Translations under genes and position numbers: made by a program
Part shown: one piece after another, positions 1 to 10,669 of the stretch
Layout of the letters: each line of letters starts with the position of its first letter
Position numbering within the stretch: position 1 is the first letter of the stretch
The notes under the pieces: model-generated
Databases searched by the model: none
Seen by the model: only the letters and a program-made list of their open reading frames with translations
Told to the model about the DNA's origin: nothing
Origin: Liopterus haemorrhoidalis
Taxonomy: Eukaryota; Arthropoda; Insecta; Coleoptera; Dytiscidae
Reading direction: 5' to 3'
NCBI GenBank assembly: GCA_963971575.1
Contig: OZ020612.1
Location: forward strand, 372,001 to 436,000
Length of the DNA stretch: 64,000 bases

Positions 1-354
1 TCCTTTTAGCCGAATATGCTTTGCACGTGTACACAGACAGACGGACGGACAGACAGACAGATAGACAGACAGACAGACAGACAGACCGACAGACCGACAG
101 ACCGACAGACCGACAGACCGACAGACCGACAGACCGACAGACCGACAGACCGACAGACCGACAGACCGACAGACCGACAGACCGACAGACCGACAGACCG
201 ACAGACCGACAGACCGACAGACCGACAGACATCATGCTAAAAATAGTCAAAACGTTATGTAGGGACCTCAATTCGTGGAGATCCATCGAAATCTCGAAAT
301 GTCAAAATCGGTATGATCACAATACCTCCCTTATATATGTTGGCGGTCGGTAAA
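1..354 (-). mobile_element. Family A (Helentron-like/HINE-like) copy, cut by window edge
   Basis: This is the 5' end of a repeat found seven times here. Read on the minus strand it starts with the subterminal inverted repeat (TGGCGGTCGGT on the plus strand, 341-351), then a conserved block of about 110 bp (TATATAAGGGAGG, then GAGGTCCCTACATAAC) and a long microsatellite. The body and the 3' hairpin seen in other copies lie outside the window. No credible protein is encoded; the open frames crossing it are microsatellite artefacts. Confidence 0.75.
39..229. repeat. GACA/GACAGACC microsatellite
   Basis: It starts as (GACA)n and then becomes a regular 8-bp GACAGACC array. It sits at the position where every family A copy has a GACA/GTCT run, so it is the expanded internal microsatellite of that element. 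Confidence 0.95.
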
Positions 355-1365
355 TATTGGTGGTGGTCGATTCGTAGTTACACTGTGTAAATCAGCCGTA
401 AAAAAGAGATCCTCATTGCTAAAATCCAAGTATGATCTAAAAAAAAGGTTACTCCAATACAAATATTAAGTCATGTTAATCTTTTCATTTCTATCTCCCC
501 CTCCTTCGATGTGGGCCCCGGGCATGTGCCCCTATTGCTCCTGTTTAGTTACGGAACTGCTAACAGAACATACAACCATAAATTTCAATTTAAAAAAGAC
601 TAACTGGTCTAGTACAACTAGATGTTAATAAAGCGTTGTATTAAATATTTTATAGAATTATTAAGTTTTTTAAGCCAGACTCGCGGCCTCAATTTTGATC
701 GGCTTACACGGAAATTTTCAAGTGGCCTGCCGACCCACCGAGATTTTACCCAAAGAAATGTGAACTGATCTAATAGCGATCTCTGAAATTTATTTCCATA
801 AGTGAAAAAGAGGATTGTATCGATGTGAATTCACAGAAGAGTAATGTTTCGGTGATTATTTAAAAGTAAAATAATGCCTTATGAATAAAGTTTGTTTTTT
901 TTTATCAAACTTCATACATTATTTAATTTAGATTGTGAAAAGAAAACATCGTTCACCTTTATTTGTAGCGGGCGAGCCTGTATTTGTGGAGCATTGTGTC
1001 CCTTTATCTTGAGTAAACGCGAGATAGGTAGTGAGTATTTTACGGCCACTATTTTTTCATATTAGCGCGGTAAGAGCCCCGATATATTAGGTGGTTTATT
1101 TAGGCAGTGGTGAAGATGCGGTACGGCCGGCCAGCCCCATCAAACAATGGGATCAATATCTCAACCGCGCGCCGGATTTATGGGCACAGTTTTAACCAGA
1201 GATAACTATCTTCCTCATTCCAAACTTTCCAAACATTTGATCCTCGAACAACCTACGAACCCAGATCGCAGTTAACAGATCCTCTTTTCACAAAAAAAAT
1301 TATCTACAAAAAGAAATTAGCAGAATATCAAGTTACTTTCAATGATACTCTCAACAAATTTAGTA
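355..1365. other. No gene seen
   Basis: Mixed AT-rich DNA with a GC-richer patch at about 960-1180. No open frame with recognisable content and no clear repeat ends. Confidence 0.6.
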
Positions 1366-1943
1366 CAAGGTGTCTCAAAAGAAATTTTATATTTATTTAG
1401 CTTACTGCGTGAACGCAACGTATCCGAGGGGCGCGGGGATTATGTCAATCGGTAGCCTGGCTCTTGGGAATTCCTGGTATAACCAAAGAACATGGTTCCA
1501 ACAGGACAGAGCAACTTCACACACGTCCAATATGTCTCTGCCACGTGTTCGTGAAATTTTCTCAGGCAAATTGATCTCCCGGAGAGGTGACATAAATTGG
1601 CCTCCACGCAGTCCAGATTTAAGCCCTATGGACTTTTTCCTATGGGGTTATCTTAAATCTAAAGTTTACGCCAATAAACCGACTTCACTGGCGCATTTGA
1701 AAGAAAATATCCGTCACGAAATGGCAGCCATCCCTGAGTCCACCTGCCGAGACGTCATAAGTAATTTTACTGTTCGATTAAATGAGTGCCGAGAACGCGA
1801 GGGTCTACATTTAGACGATATTATTTTTAAGAAATAAATCCCCAAAAAGTGTATTTTAATAATTAATAAACATTTTTTCTATATACGGCTTACTTTTTTT
1901 TTAATCGATCCACTAAATATAAAATTTCTTTTGAGACACCTTG
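1366..1943 (+). mobile_element. Mariner/IS630-type element, DD41D group, internally deleted
   Basis: Perfect 30-bp terminal inverted repeats (1366-1395 and 1914-1943, starting CAAGGTGTCTCAAAAG) are flanked by TA duplications at 1364-1365 and 1944-1945. At 578 bp it is less than half the length of a full element. The N-terminal helix-turn-helix half of the transposase is missing and the remaining reading frame starts inside the left repeat, so it could only move in trans. Confidence 0.9.
1370..1837 (+). pseudogene. Truncated DD41D transposase (C-terminal half)
   Basis: About 155 codons are open. Two of the three catalytic acids are visible: the Asp in WFQQDRATSH and the Asp in DLSPMDFFLWG. 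Exactly 41 residues lie between them, which is the DD41D spacing of the rosa-like branch of Tc1/mariner. The first catalytic Asp and the DNA-binding domain are absent, so it is non-functional. The C-terminus ends in a typical NIRHEMAAI...RLNECREREG tail. The start codon is arbitrary because the deletion joins the terminal repeat to coding sequence. Confidence 0.85.
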
Positions 1944-1957
1944 TATTATTACGTAGT

Positions 1958-2400
1958 TACTACGAGCGTTGCCTTTTATGTATCGGGATTTCGCTAAACT
2001 AGTGCTGCCATCTAATGTACTAATGCAGTACACCGGTTCTATTATAAACCCCGTAATTATGGATTGTGCGTTGTGCTGTGGAGACATGCTATGTTATATG
2101 CCATGCGTTATACGAAGGTTGCCTCTTATATTTCGAGATTGCGCTAAACTAGTGCTGCCATCTGGAAACTGACGCTTCTATCGTAAAGTTTGACATTTTT
2201 GACGGTATACATACTCAGAACGTATTGACGTACGAGCGCTACTTGTGTTGTTACAGTAACTTGAAAAAATGCATCTCTGCTAAAAATAGAATTAAATCGT
2301 GAACATTTTCGAGTGATTTTCAACGTGGATTAATCCAACAACAGTGCATCGATGAACTTAATTCGACTTTTGGCGATGAAGCACCATTAAAAACTACAAA
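1958..2400 (+). pseudogene. Mariner (group i) 5' remnant with duplicated end
   Basis: Two related blocks (about 1960-2027 and 2108-2170, both with CGCTAAACTAGTGCTGCCAT) resemble the 5' terminal region of the mariner at 29465. The second runs into an untranslated leader and the first codons of a mariner transposase (about 2277-2390, matching EHF...GLIQQQCIDELNS). Coding sequence then stops abruptly at ACTACAAAACCCTAAAAAG. This is a dead fragment with a tandemly duplicated end. Confidence 0.65.
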
Positions 2401-3501
2401 ACCCTAAAAAGTAAATTTAAAATTAGTTATTTCATGTTTAAACTTGTATAGAAACTTATGTCCAGTCCATTATCTTTGCATTGAAAACAGTGTGCGAAGT
2501 TGCATCGTCTAAACACGGTATAAGGGCGGTAGAAAAATCTCGCTGAGCTGGCTGAACTCTTTCGATTGTTGATGAGCTGTTTTTTTTTGGCGTCAGTACG
2601 TCAGTAATGGACGGTGGTAAATTGTAACTGTCGGCGATTTTTAATACCTATTTGTTTTAGGGGTTTAGGATTGTCAGTAACAAATTAGTTACGGTAACTA
2701 TCGATAGATTGCGCCCTCGTAATCGATTACTGACAGTTAAAACTGACACTTGACCAGATTAAAACATTCAATAAACTGAACTAAGTAATCATTTAGAAAA
2801 ATGGACATGCCCATTAAATCCAATTAAATATTAGGGAGATTAATAGGGCCACGAGATCTAGTTGGGATATAGAACGGAGAAGATAAATTTTTGTTTCACG
2901 ACTTCCACCACTGTATGAATGTCATATGATAGTATCTAGTTCCAGCCTATACCAATTTCTTCATAAACAGGTAGGGAACCACTGACCTAGAGGTAGACGA
3001 GATTATTGCCACGGAGCCACGATTCCCGGTTCTAACATAGTGTGAGTTCATTTTCCGAAGCCTGTTTACTAAAACGTTTTTGCATAAACTTATCCCACTG
3101 GAATGAATGTACTCTTGGTTATAAAGAAAGCTCACCCCTCTCATAAATTTAACGATTCTGAACAAAAACAAAAAAACAATTTTAAAAAGACATTAGGAAT
3201 TATATAGGTATATATTATTTTTATAGAGCCCTACATGTTGTGTGTGTTGCATACATTTTTTTCTCCCGAAATTTATAAATGTCTTTTCAATATAAAAACG
3301 ATCAGCGGCTGCTACTTGAATATCGAATTTGCATAATGTAATTTAGACGAAGAGGATAAAATATGTCGTGTGCAGCGTACTGCCGCACTGACAGGATCAG
3401 GCCAGGACTCGTCAGGACAACTACAATCGGCCCAGATTCTAAGGCACTGAATAATATGGTTTCGATTCTGGTCATACATTTTGCGCAAGTAAGGTTATAT
3501 A
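2401..3501. other. No gene seen
   Basis: AT-rich unique-looking sequence. The short open frames have no recognisable domain. Confidence 0.55.
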
Positions 3502-4070
3502 TAGACCGGGAGCTCATGACATTTTTGGTCTCCGATTTCATACAGCATGCCTTTTGGAGGAGAGAATATTTACCCTGTGACAACACAAAAGGGATGGTAC
3601 TAAACCCCTGCACGCTTTCCGGTCATAGGGAAAATTGCATTTCCACTTGCACAAAATTTTTGTGTTTTTCTCTGATTTAATATGGCTTGCCCTTTTGTCA
3701 AAAGAAAGTTATAACAAATTTAAAGTCTTTTAATTATAGGCATGCTGTATGAAAACGCGGAAAATCATATTTTTTTATTACAAGATCACATGACCGTTTG
3801 AGCCCTTTGGGACCCTCCGAATCGCATGCATATATTTAAAAGACTTTAAATTTGTTATAACTTTCTTTTGACAAAAGGGCAAGCAATATTAAATCAGAGA
3901 AAAGCACAAAAATTTTGTGTTTAAGTGGAAATGCAATTTTTCCTATGACCGGAAAGCGTGCAGGGGTTTAGTACCATCCCTTTTTTGTTGTCACAGGGTA
4001 AATATTCTCTCCTCCAAAAGGCATGCTGTATGAAATCGGAGACCAAAAACTGTCATGAGCTCCCGGTCTA
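3502..4070. mobile_element. Family C fold-back element, copy 1
   Basis: This is a 569-bp near-palindrome. The left arm starts TAGACCGGGAGCTCATGAC and the right arm ends with its complement. The arms are about 230 bp each and enclose a loop of about 105 bp. Flanking ATA/ATA suggests a 3-bp target duplication. Both arms show overlapping open frames on opposite strands, a consequence of the palindrome rather than genes. A second copy lies at 6330-6884. Confidence 0.85.
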
Positions 4071-4208
4071 ATAGTATAACAGTGCAGCTGAAATACTGCC
4101 AAAACATCATTTAACAAAATAAAATTCAAAGCCTTCTAGCAACTTGTATAAATTTGTGTATTATTTCTGATATCACTCTCGAATAAGATTATTTTAATGT
4201 TTCCATTC

Positions 4209-4848
4209 ATCCCAGCAAACATTCAACCATCGGCCGAATGCCGGCAAACTGCTTTTTCCGTTGGTAACTTTCTGGCACTAAAAGTTTGTGCAACGCCAGT
4301 ATTAATAATGTACTTCACATTTGTATTTCGCACTCCTCCTATACGTACTTTACCAGCATTTTATGCGCACTCCTTATTTTTGATAATATGTTACATATTA
4401 CTTTTGTTTCACCATCGTTGAATAAATTTATTCAACGAATAAAGGTGACAATATCGTTCTATTGACAGCAACGTTAATTTCTTCATTAATAGTTTAAAAC
4501 CGATGCGATATTGTCAACTTTATTTGTTAAATAAATTTATTCGATGGTGAAATGGCCAAATGAGTATTTATTTTGCACCTAACCATTAATTTATTTTAAT
4601 ACTGGGGAAGTATAAGGTAAATATACATATTTTACATTTGAAATACTAGAGAGTGGGTATAATATAAGCACTGGTCCGTCAGAAATAGCAACTAATGCGA
4701 TTATTTTGCACTTGCTGCTGGGCCTGCAATTGATAAATCAATGGGCCAGCTAACGGCACGGGGACATCGGGGTACTAGCCCATTACTTTCAATGCCGGGG
4801 AGTATGTGCTTCGACAGTTCTGGCCCGTATAAAAATGTTTGCTGGGAT
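4209..4848. mobile_element. Non-autonomous DNA element with 15-bp inverted ends
   Basis: ATCCCAGCAAACATT at 4209-4223 is matched by its exact complement at 4834-4848. No transposase is seen and no clear target duplication was found, so the superfamily is open. It contains the inverted repeat at 4407-4552. Confidence 0.5.
4407..4552. repeat. Inverted repeat, ~45-bp imperfect arms
   Basis: TTTCACCATCG...AATAAATTTATTC on the left is mirrored on the right, ending CGATGGTGAAA. Both arms also hold the GACAATATCG / CGATATTGTC pair. It could be a small MITE nested in the 4209-4848 element or that element's own fold-back core. Confidence 0.6.
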
Positions 4849-5393
4849 GTTTTCTTTCTTGATGAAAGTCCACACTTAAATTTTGATTTATTTTGAAATG
4901 TCCTGTTGAAATTTTAGATGAGATTGTCCTCCTTTTTAATTTCTGCATCTGTTCGAGTCCTGGCCTGTGGGCAGGAGGATGACGGGCCGCTATGACGCAA
5001 GTAATGTGGAAAAATGAAAATTCACTTGAGTTTAACAATATGCCATCAACGCTTGTTTATTAAATAAAAACACAAAGGCAGTGTGCGGTCGAGGGAGCGG
5101 TTTAAATCTTCAATCACAAAGTCAGAACCTTCCTTTAACGAGACAACCCCCATCACTATTGATTAAGCGGGTGGCCGAAGGGCGGGGGGGGGGGGGGCGA
5201 GGCGAGAGAAATGAAGGGTCTAGTGACGCGACGCCTGATATTTAATCTTCCCAAATACATTTTTCTTTAATACGAAATTTGTGGTTCAGACCTTCAATGA
5301 AAGAAATCCAACATTCTGCTAATTCTTGTGTTAGGATGAACATCATTTTGTCATTCTAGTTTCCACAATATTTCCCAAAATAATCAAGTTTTT
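4849..5393. other. No gene seen; poly-G run
   Basis: Contains a G14-15 homopolymer near 5183-5198. Otherwise unassigned sequence up to the family A element. Confidence 0.6.
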
Positions 5394-5889
5394 ACCGACC
5401 GCCAACATATATAAGGGAGGTATTGTGATCATACCGATTTTGACATTTCGAGATTTTGATGGATCTGCACGAATTGAGGTCCCTACATAACGTTTCGACT
5501 ATTTTTAGCATGATGTCTGTCGGTCTGTCTGTCCGTCTGTCTCTGTCCATCCGTCTGTCTGTGTACACGTGTAGAGCAAATTGGGATAAAAGGATTTTTA
5601 TGAAATTTCATATTTAAACTTTTGACATCAATGGCACGAGTTGATCAACTTTTGGTAAAAATCGGTTGACTAAAAATGGGAGTTTACTCTTGTCGATTTT
5701 AAGATTTTTGCGAATATTTAACAAGAGAAAAAAAAATCTGAAAAATTTTACGAAATTCTAAGTATCTATCTTTTCATATTTATATGTAAGGTTTCATGGT
5801 CATGATAAATAATTTCTCTGTTAGAAAATATTAGGCTGTTATTTCTACTCTGCTGCTAGAATGTATTTTATGCAAGTATTTTGTGATGG

Positions 5890-6262
5890 CGGTCGCACTA
5901 ATGCTCAAGGATACCTCAATCTCACGATAAGTCACATGACGATCTTGCAGTATCAGTTCACGCACATCATCAATGTTTTCCAGAACAACAACCGATTTTG
6001 GACGACCTTCACGAAATTCGTCCTTAAGCGAACTACGGCCACGGTTGAAGTCGGCAAACCATCGATAAACAGTAGTTCTTAATGGTGCTTCATCGCCAAA
6101 AATCGAATTAAGTTCATCAATGCACTTTTGTTGGGTTAATCCACGTTGAAAGTTGTAAAAAATAATCATTTGAAAATGTTCACGATTTAATTCCATTTTT
6201 AGCAGAGATGAATTTTTTCAAGTTACTGTAAACAACACAATTAGCGCTCGTACGTCAAAATC
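5890..6262 (-). pseudogene. Mariner (group i) transposase, N-terminal fragment
   Basis: The minus-strand frame starting at 6196 (MELNREHFQMIIFYNFQRG...) shows the mariner paired helix-turn-helix region: GLTQQKCIDEL, then YRWFADFNRGR, then HVTYREIEVSL. The catalytic domain is missing. The last ~20 codons of the open frame are family A DNA read through, so the apparent C-terminus is chimeric. The leader upstream of the ATG matches that at 2225-2280. Confidence 0.85.
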
Positions 6263-6329
6263 TATTTTTCATACTTATATGTAACGTTTCCATGGTTATG
6301 ATAAATACTATCTCTGTTAGAAAATATTA

Positions 6330-6884
6330 TAGACCGGGAGCTCATGACAGTTCTCCGATTTCATACAGCATGCCTTTTGGAGGAGAGAATATTTACCCTG
6401 TGACAACAAAAAAGGGATGGTACCAAACCCCTGCACGCTTTCCGGTCATAGGGAAAATTGCATTTCCACTTAAAAACAAAATTTTTGTGCTTTTCTCTGA
6501 TTTAATATTGCTTGCCCTTTTGTCAAAAGAAAGTTATAACAAATTTAAAGTGTTTTAAATATATGCATCGATTCGGAGGGTCCCAAAGGGTTCAAACGGT
6601 CATGTGATCTTGTAATAAAAAAATTTGATTTTCCGCATTTTCATACAGCATGCCTATAATTAAAAGACTTTAAATTTGTTATAACTTTCTTTTGACCGAA
6701 GGGCAAGCAATATTAAGTCAGAGAAAAAATTTTGTGCAAGTGGAAATGCAATTTTCCCTATGACTGGAAAGCCTGCAGGGGTTTAGTACCATCCCTTTTT
6801 TGTTGTCACAGGGTAAATATTCTCTCCTCCAAAAGGCATGCTGTATGAAATCGGAGACCAAAAATGTCATGAGCTCCCGGTCTA
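6330..6884. mobile_element. Family C fold-back element, copy 2
   Basis: 555 bp with the same ends as copy 1 (TAGACCGGG ... CCCGGTCTA). It interrupts family A at a point where intact copies read AATATTAGGCC. The flanks here are AATATTA and TTAGGCC, giving a 3-bp TTA duplication. Confidence 0.88.
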
Positions 6885-6980
6885 TTAGGCCAAGTTATTT
6901 CTACTCTGCTGATAGAATGTATTTTATACAAGTATTTTGTGATTGCGGTCGGTCCTGTGGTGACCACAGCTGATTTTTTT

Positions 6981-7182
6981 TTCAGGAGCGATGGGTTTTT
7001 TGACGTCTTTATATTTATTTTATATTCGGGACAAAGGGATTGTAATACAGCATGCCATATTTCAACTTCTATGTCTAGCTTTTTGGATAAAATTGCTGCC
7101 GTACAGATAGACAGCCAGACAAACACACAGACATATAACAGACGATGTAGGGATTCCTTGGTTATACCTTCGAAACCCTAAT
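6981..7182 (-). mobile_element. Diverged family B-type 5' end
   Basis: Read on the minus strand: AGGGTTTCGAAGGTAT (complement at about 7158-7173), a degenerate GTCT microsatellite, then GTTGAAATATGGCATGC. This is the same order as the 5' end of family B at 9073. Only this end is present. Confidence 0.6.
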
Positions 7183-7443
7183 AAAGTCTGGTTCTGTAGG
7201 AAATAGAGGACGTGATTGAATTTACAAACATAACCGAATGCTGTTTACATTGGCATTATAAAAAATATGCCTATGATGTATATGTGTGGTCCGGAGTGGT
7301 CCGGAGTGGTCCGGAGCTGACTAGACAACTCCGGTTGCATTTAGAGCCGGAGCGAAGCGGATACCGGGAAACTGAGTTAAGGTTTTCCGGTGTGCGAGAA
7401 ACCCCTTTCTGTTACATCTGGCGCAACCTCACCAGCGGTCTTA
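7183..7443. other. Short 10-bp tandem repeat in unassigned DNA
   Basis: GGTCCGGAGT is repeated three times at about 7289-7317. No gene recognised. Confidence 0.6.
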
Positions 7444-7961
7444 TACCCTTTTCACACTAGATCTTTAAGACGAGTGAACTTAAAGTTCACCGATGTTTAA
7501 CATCGGTTTGCTTTCACACTTGATGTTTAAATCTCTGGTGCTGTCATCAGCTACAGTAATTTTGTCCTTAAGTTACCTTCATGAAATTACCAGTTTTGAA
7601 CTGTCTGCGCAAACGCACATTTTGAATTATTATAAACAATTATGGATATTTCATTTCATTATACAATAAAGACACTACAATAAAGAATATATTACACCTG
7701 TATTAACATGTAAGTCGATACATTTTATCTCAATTATTGTAGCTCTGTATTTTATTAAACACATTATTAAAATAAATAATTTTATTATAACAATAAGTAT
7801 AAACTTCTTATAACGTCGATATAATACAGTATTCTTGTTTATGATAATATAAAATGTTGACAGCACAAATTCAAGGAGTATTTTTTTATAATAGAAATTA
7901 ATTTGGCAATGCGGACGAAGTTTAAGACGCAGATCTCTGTCTTAAACATCGCTTGTATTTA

Positions 7962-8600
7962 ATAATAATAATAATAATAATTTATTGGTCCAGTAGATCA
8001 TATACATAATATTGGACAAGTCAATTTTTAAAATACAATCAGTACATTAAAATAAAAATTATTATTACAGTCGATAATAAAATTAAAATGTCATTAAAAT
8101 TAAAGTAAAATTGAAATAAAAAGTAAAATTTGTTACATTTGTTAAATATATATATATCTATACATATAGTCATATTAAAATATCTTATTTTCTAGTTTCG
8201 TAAGAGATACTCATTTAGATTATAATAACATTTTTCTACTAAAAAATCTGCCAAAGTTTTTTTAAATATTGGATTAGTTTTACAATCTTTTATGTATTGT
8301 GGCAGTTCATTATACATTCTTCTCGATAATATAGTTGTATTGTTAGCCGTTTTGGCGTATCTGACTAAAGGTATTTCCAAAATATTTTTATTTCTTGTAT
8401 TATATGTATGTACATCTAGTCGTCTTTCAAAATCTGACAAGTTTTGTCTTACATACATGCAAGCTTGATAGATATACATACATGGTAATGTCAAGAGATG
8501 TAAATTTTTAAAAACTGGAACACATGATGCTCTATTACTGCTTCCAACCATATTACGAATAATGTGTTTTTACAGTCTAAATATTTTTTTATTATTTAAA
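7962..8600 (-). mobile_element. 5'-truncated LINE with TAA-repeat tail
   Basis: Minus-strand element. Its 3' tail is the (TTA)n run at 7962-7981. The host MITE is duplicated as TATTTA at 7956-7961 and 8601-8606. The intact site in MITE copy 3 reads TGTATTTAGACG, which confirms the junctions. About 640 bp remain. Confidence 0.85.
8192..8551 (-). pseudogene. LINE reverse transcriptase, C-terminal tail
   Basis: About 119 codons. The string YNTRNKNILEIPLVRY, then RRMYNELPQYIKDC and a final KCYYNLNEYL, is the conserved tail that follows the thumb in Jockey/CR1-type reverse transcriptases. The polymerase core, endonuclease and ORF1 are missing. Confidence 0.8.
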
Positions 8601-8693
8601 TATTTAGACGAGGCCATACGGTTTCACATTAGCGTTTAAAGATACATTCACTTTAACATCCGATCTTAAAGATCTAGTGTGAAAAGGGTATTA

Positions 8694-9072
8694 GAGAACA
8701 GAACAGAACATACCGAGTTGCGTACACACTATATTAATCCTCATCTTTTGGGAAATCAGCAGCCACTTGAAATCTTCTTGAAAAATATTTTCACAATGTT
8801 TGCGGTTGTTTACTTATTTATATTTGATATTAGTTCTTAACTTCACCTCCGATACGCTAACGGACCTGAACAATCCGATGTTCTTCTGAATTATTAAACA
8901 GATTCACTGCATACATTTGCCGGCTTTCTTAACCTCCATTCCGACGAAGCGTTTATTTTAGTTACTGGGCGAGCTTAAAGCCGCAGAGACATATTTGTGA
9001 TGGCCTGTAGGGGGCCTATTTCTATATTAAAATTACAGGAATTGGGGAAAATAGACCTGTAGACTCATTTTT
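8694..9072. other. Unassigned; contains a dispersed repeat
   Basis: About 8722-8810 (CATCTTTTGGGAAATCA ... CTTGAAATCTTCTTGAAAAA) matches 17131-17215 in the same orientation. The element it belongs to is unknown. Confidence 0.5.
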
Positions 9073-9119
9073 AGGGTTTTGTAGGTATGACCAAAAAACC
9101 CTTATACCATCATTTTATC

Positions 9120-9153
<34 letters not shown>

Positions 9154-9154
9154 G

Positions 9155-9185
<31 letters not shown>

Positions 9186-10027
9186 TCGGTAAAAATTGTA
9201 GCCAAACGGCTAAACCTAGAGAGTTGAAATTTGGCATGCTTATATAACTCTTTGACCCGCACACAGGAAAAATACTAAAACATCTAAAAACATATCCCCC
9301 TAAAAATATAAACAAATGTATGCTCATCGAAAAAAAATATATTTTTTTACAATTCTGTGTAGGGTATCAAATGAAAGCCCTTGGTACGTGGATTAACGAT
9401 CAAAATTTTATTTTTGCAAAATAAATTATTTTGAGGCGATTTTTGCCAAAATTGTGCAAAAAAATTTTTGTCCCACACCTGTAGCCCAGATGGTTTAAAC
9501 TAAAGTCTAAAAAAATTCTAAGTAATGTATATTGGTGTGAACCGAAATAGTACAACAGGAATTTTTGATCAGATTATGTTTTCGGAAAATAACGCATTTT
9601 TTGTGATTTTTGATTCACAAAGTACAAAAGCTATACCAATGTAAGACACTCACATGCAAAGCGTGCGATAGCTTAATGGGTTAGAGCACTGCTAAAATGA
9701 GCTGGAAAACGAAGGGTTTCGAGTTCAAGTACGGAGTGAATTTTATTTTTTCTGTTTTTTTTTGCATTTTTATTATGTTGAAATTATTTTGTCAAAATTC
9801 TAGTTATATTTTGACAAATGTTGTATTTAATTTTTAAGAGCGTAAATTTAATAACCAGTCTTATTATATGATTAACAGACGATAAATTATTTTAAAAATA
9901 TCGTTCATTTTGCCGTGATTACTACAAAGTAAAATTTGTCCTACACACTCAGCATACCGCCTTCACTTATTATATACCTGCGAAACCCTGAAATGTGTGA
10001 ATATTCACACTTCACATCAATTTTTTT
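9073..10027 (+). mobile_element. Family B (Helentron-like) element, copy 1
   Basis: The 5' subterminal repeat AGGGTTTTGTAGGTAT (9073-9088) is followed by a GTCT microsatellite (about 9119-9183), the block TTCGGTAAAAATTGTAGCC, a body with a tRNA-like module (about 9661-9735), the 3' subterminal repeat ATACCTGCGAAACCCT (9974-9989), the palindrome GTGTGAATATTCACAC (9995-10010) and a T-run. The two subterminal repeats are complementary with two pyrimidine differences. No transposase or Rep/helicase is encoded. Confidence 0.8.
9661..9735 (+). other. tRNA-like module inside family B copy 1
   Basis: TAGCTTAATGGGTTAGAGC resembles a pol III A box, and the stretch around GAGTTCAAGTAC resembles a B box about 40 bp later. 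It is followed by T-runs. It does not fold as a clean tRNA and is treated as a tRNA-derived promoter-like segment. Confidence 0.45.
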
Positions 10028-10339
10028 AAATTTTTATTAAGTACTTTTTATACACATTAGTATATTTAATTTTGTAAATTTCATTATAATTTTAGTAAAA
10101 ATTAATTATATTTTCTATTACCATTTAAAATTTATGTCTTTGTGACGTAGTTGCCGCTATTAGATGTTTTACTTATTAGTATTCGACGTACGTTCATTAT
10201 CTTACTCTCGAGTGCATGAACATTCTTGCATTCATGTTATCTCGTGCTAATATTGTCAAACATTTTGATCATCTAATATAAAAATTAACGAAAATTAAGA
10301 AAAAATAGATACCGTGACGTCATTTGAGCACATATTAAT

Positions 10340-10643
10340 TTAACCCTCTATTGCATTTTGTTCCCATTTGGGCACAATAGTTTAAATTTTTATACGCGTT
10401 TCTTATGCAGTATCTGTAATTGTATTTTCATCAAAATATTTTTTTTTATAAACACATATAATTACTTGATTTGGTTCATTATGTTCCCAATTGGGCACAA
10501 TTCTTTTTTTTTTTAACAATGTAATTATAATTTTTTAAATATTATATAACATAAATATTTTCAATACACGGACAATTCTTTAGTAAAAAGAATTGTTGGT
10601 ACACTTATTTAAAAAATAAATAATTCATGCAATAGAGGGTTAA
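10340..10643. mobile_element. TTAA-flanked MITE (piggyBac-like)
   Basis: TTAA at 10340-10343 and 10640-10643 flank perfect 13-bp inverted ends, CCCTCTATTGCAT and ATGCAATAGAGGG. TTAA duplications and CCC-initial ends are the piggyBac pattern. Inside, two direct near-palindromes, GTTCCCATTTGGGCAC (about 10360) and GTTCCCAATTGGGCAC (about 10483), stand out. No transposase. Confidence 0.85.
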
Positions 10644-10669
10644 GATACTCATGTGTACAAGTGTAACGT

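Larger units (their letters stand above)
5394..6980 (+). mobile_element. Family A copy, rearranged and nested
   Basis: The 5' subterminal repeat ACCGACCGCCA is at 5394-5404, followed by the conserved block and a short GTCT microsatellite (5514-5560). The body runs to about 5895, is broken by a mariner fragment (5890-6262), restarts with a duplicated stretch (from about 6262), is broken again by the family C element (6330-6884), and ends with the 3' subterminal repeat (6943-6953), the hairpin CTGTGGTGACCACAG (6955-6969) and a T-run. It gives an insertion order: A is the oldest, C later. Confidence 0.8.
7444..8690 (+). mobile_element. PIF/Harbinger-like MITE, copy 1 (split by a LINE)
   Basis: The ends TACCCTTTTCACACTAGATC and its complement carry a 27-bp inverted repeat and are flanked by TTA at 7441-7443 and 8691-8693. 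Without the LINE insertion (7962-8600) the element is about 600 bp. Copies 2 (48443-49044) and 3 (49785-50385) are nearly identical. A 63-codon frame (7675-7866, minus) is present in all three, but this reflects recent spread and not proven coding. Confidence 0.85.

Noticed and set aside
16..353. Thr-Asp-Arg repeat proteins from overlapping plus-strand frames
   Set aside because: They are readings of the GACAGACC microsatellite in several frames, with no start context or conserved flank.
3302..3680. Overlapping 103- and 105-residue frames on both strands
   Set aside because: They fall in an arm of the fold-back element and have no domain; mirrored versions appear in the other arm.
7675..7866. 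63-residue hydrophobic protein present identically at three loci
   Set aside because: All three lie inside copies of the same MITE. Identity follows from recent element spread; there is no promoter, partner domain or codon-level signal of constraint.
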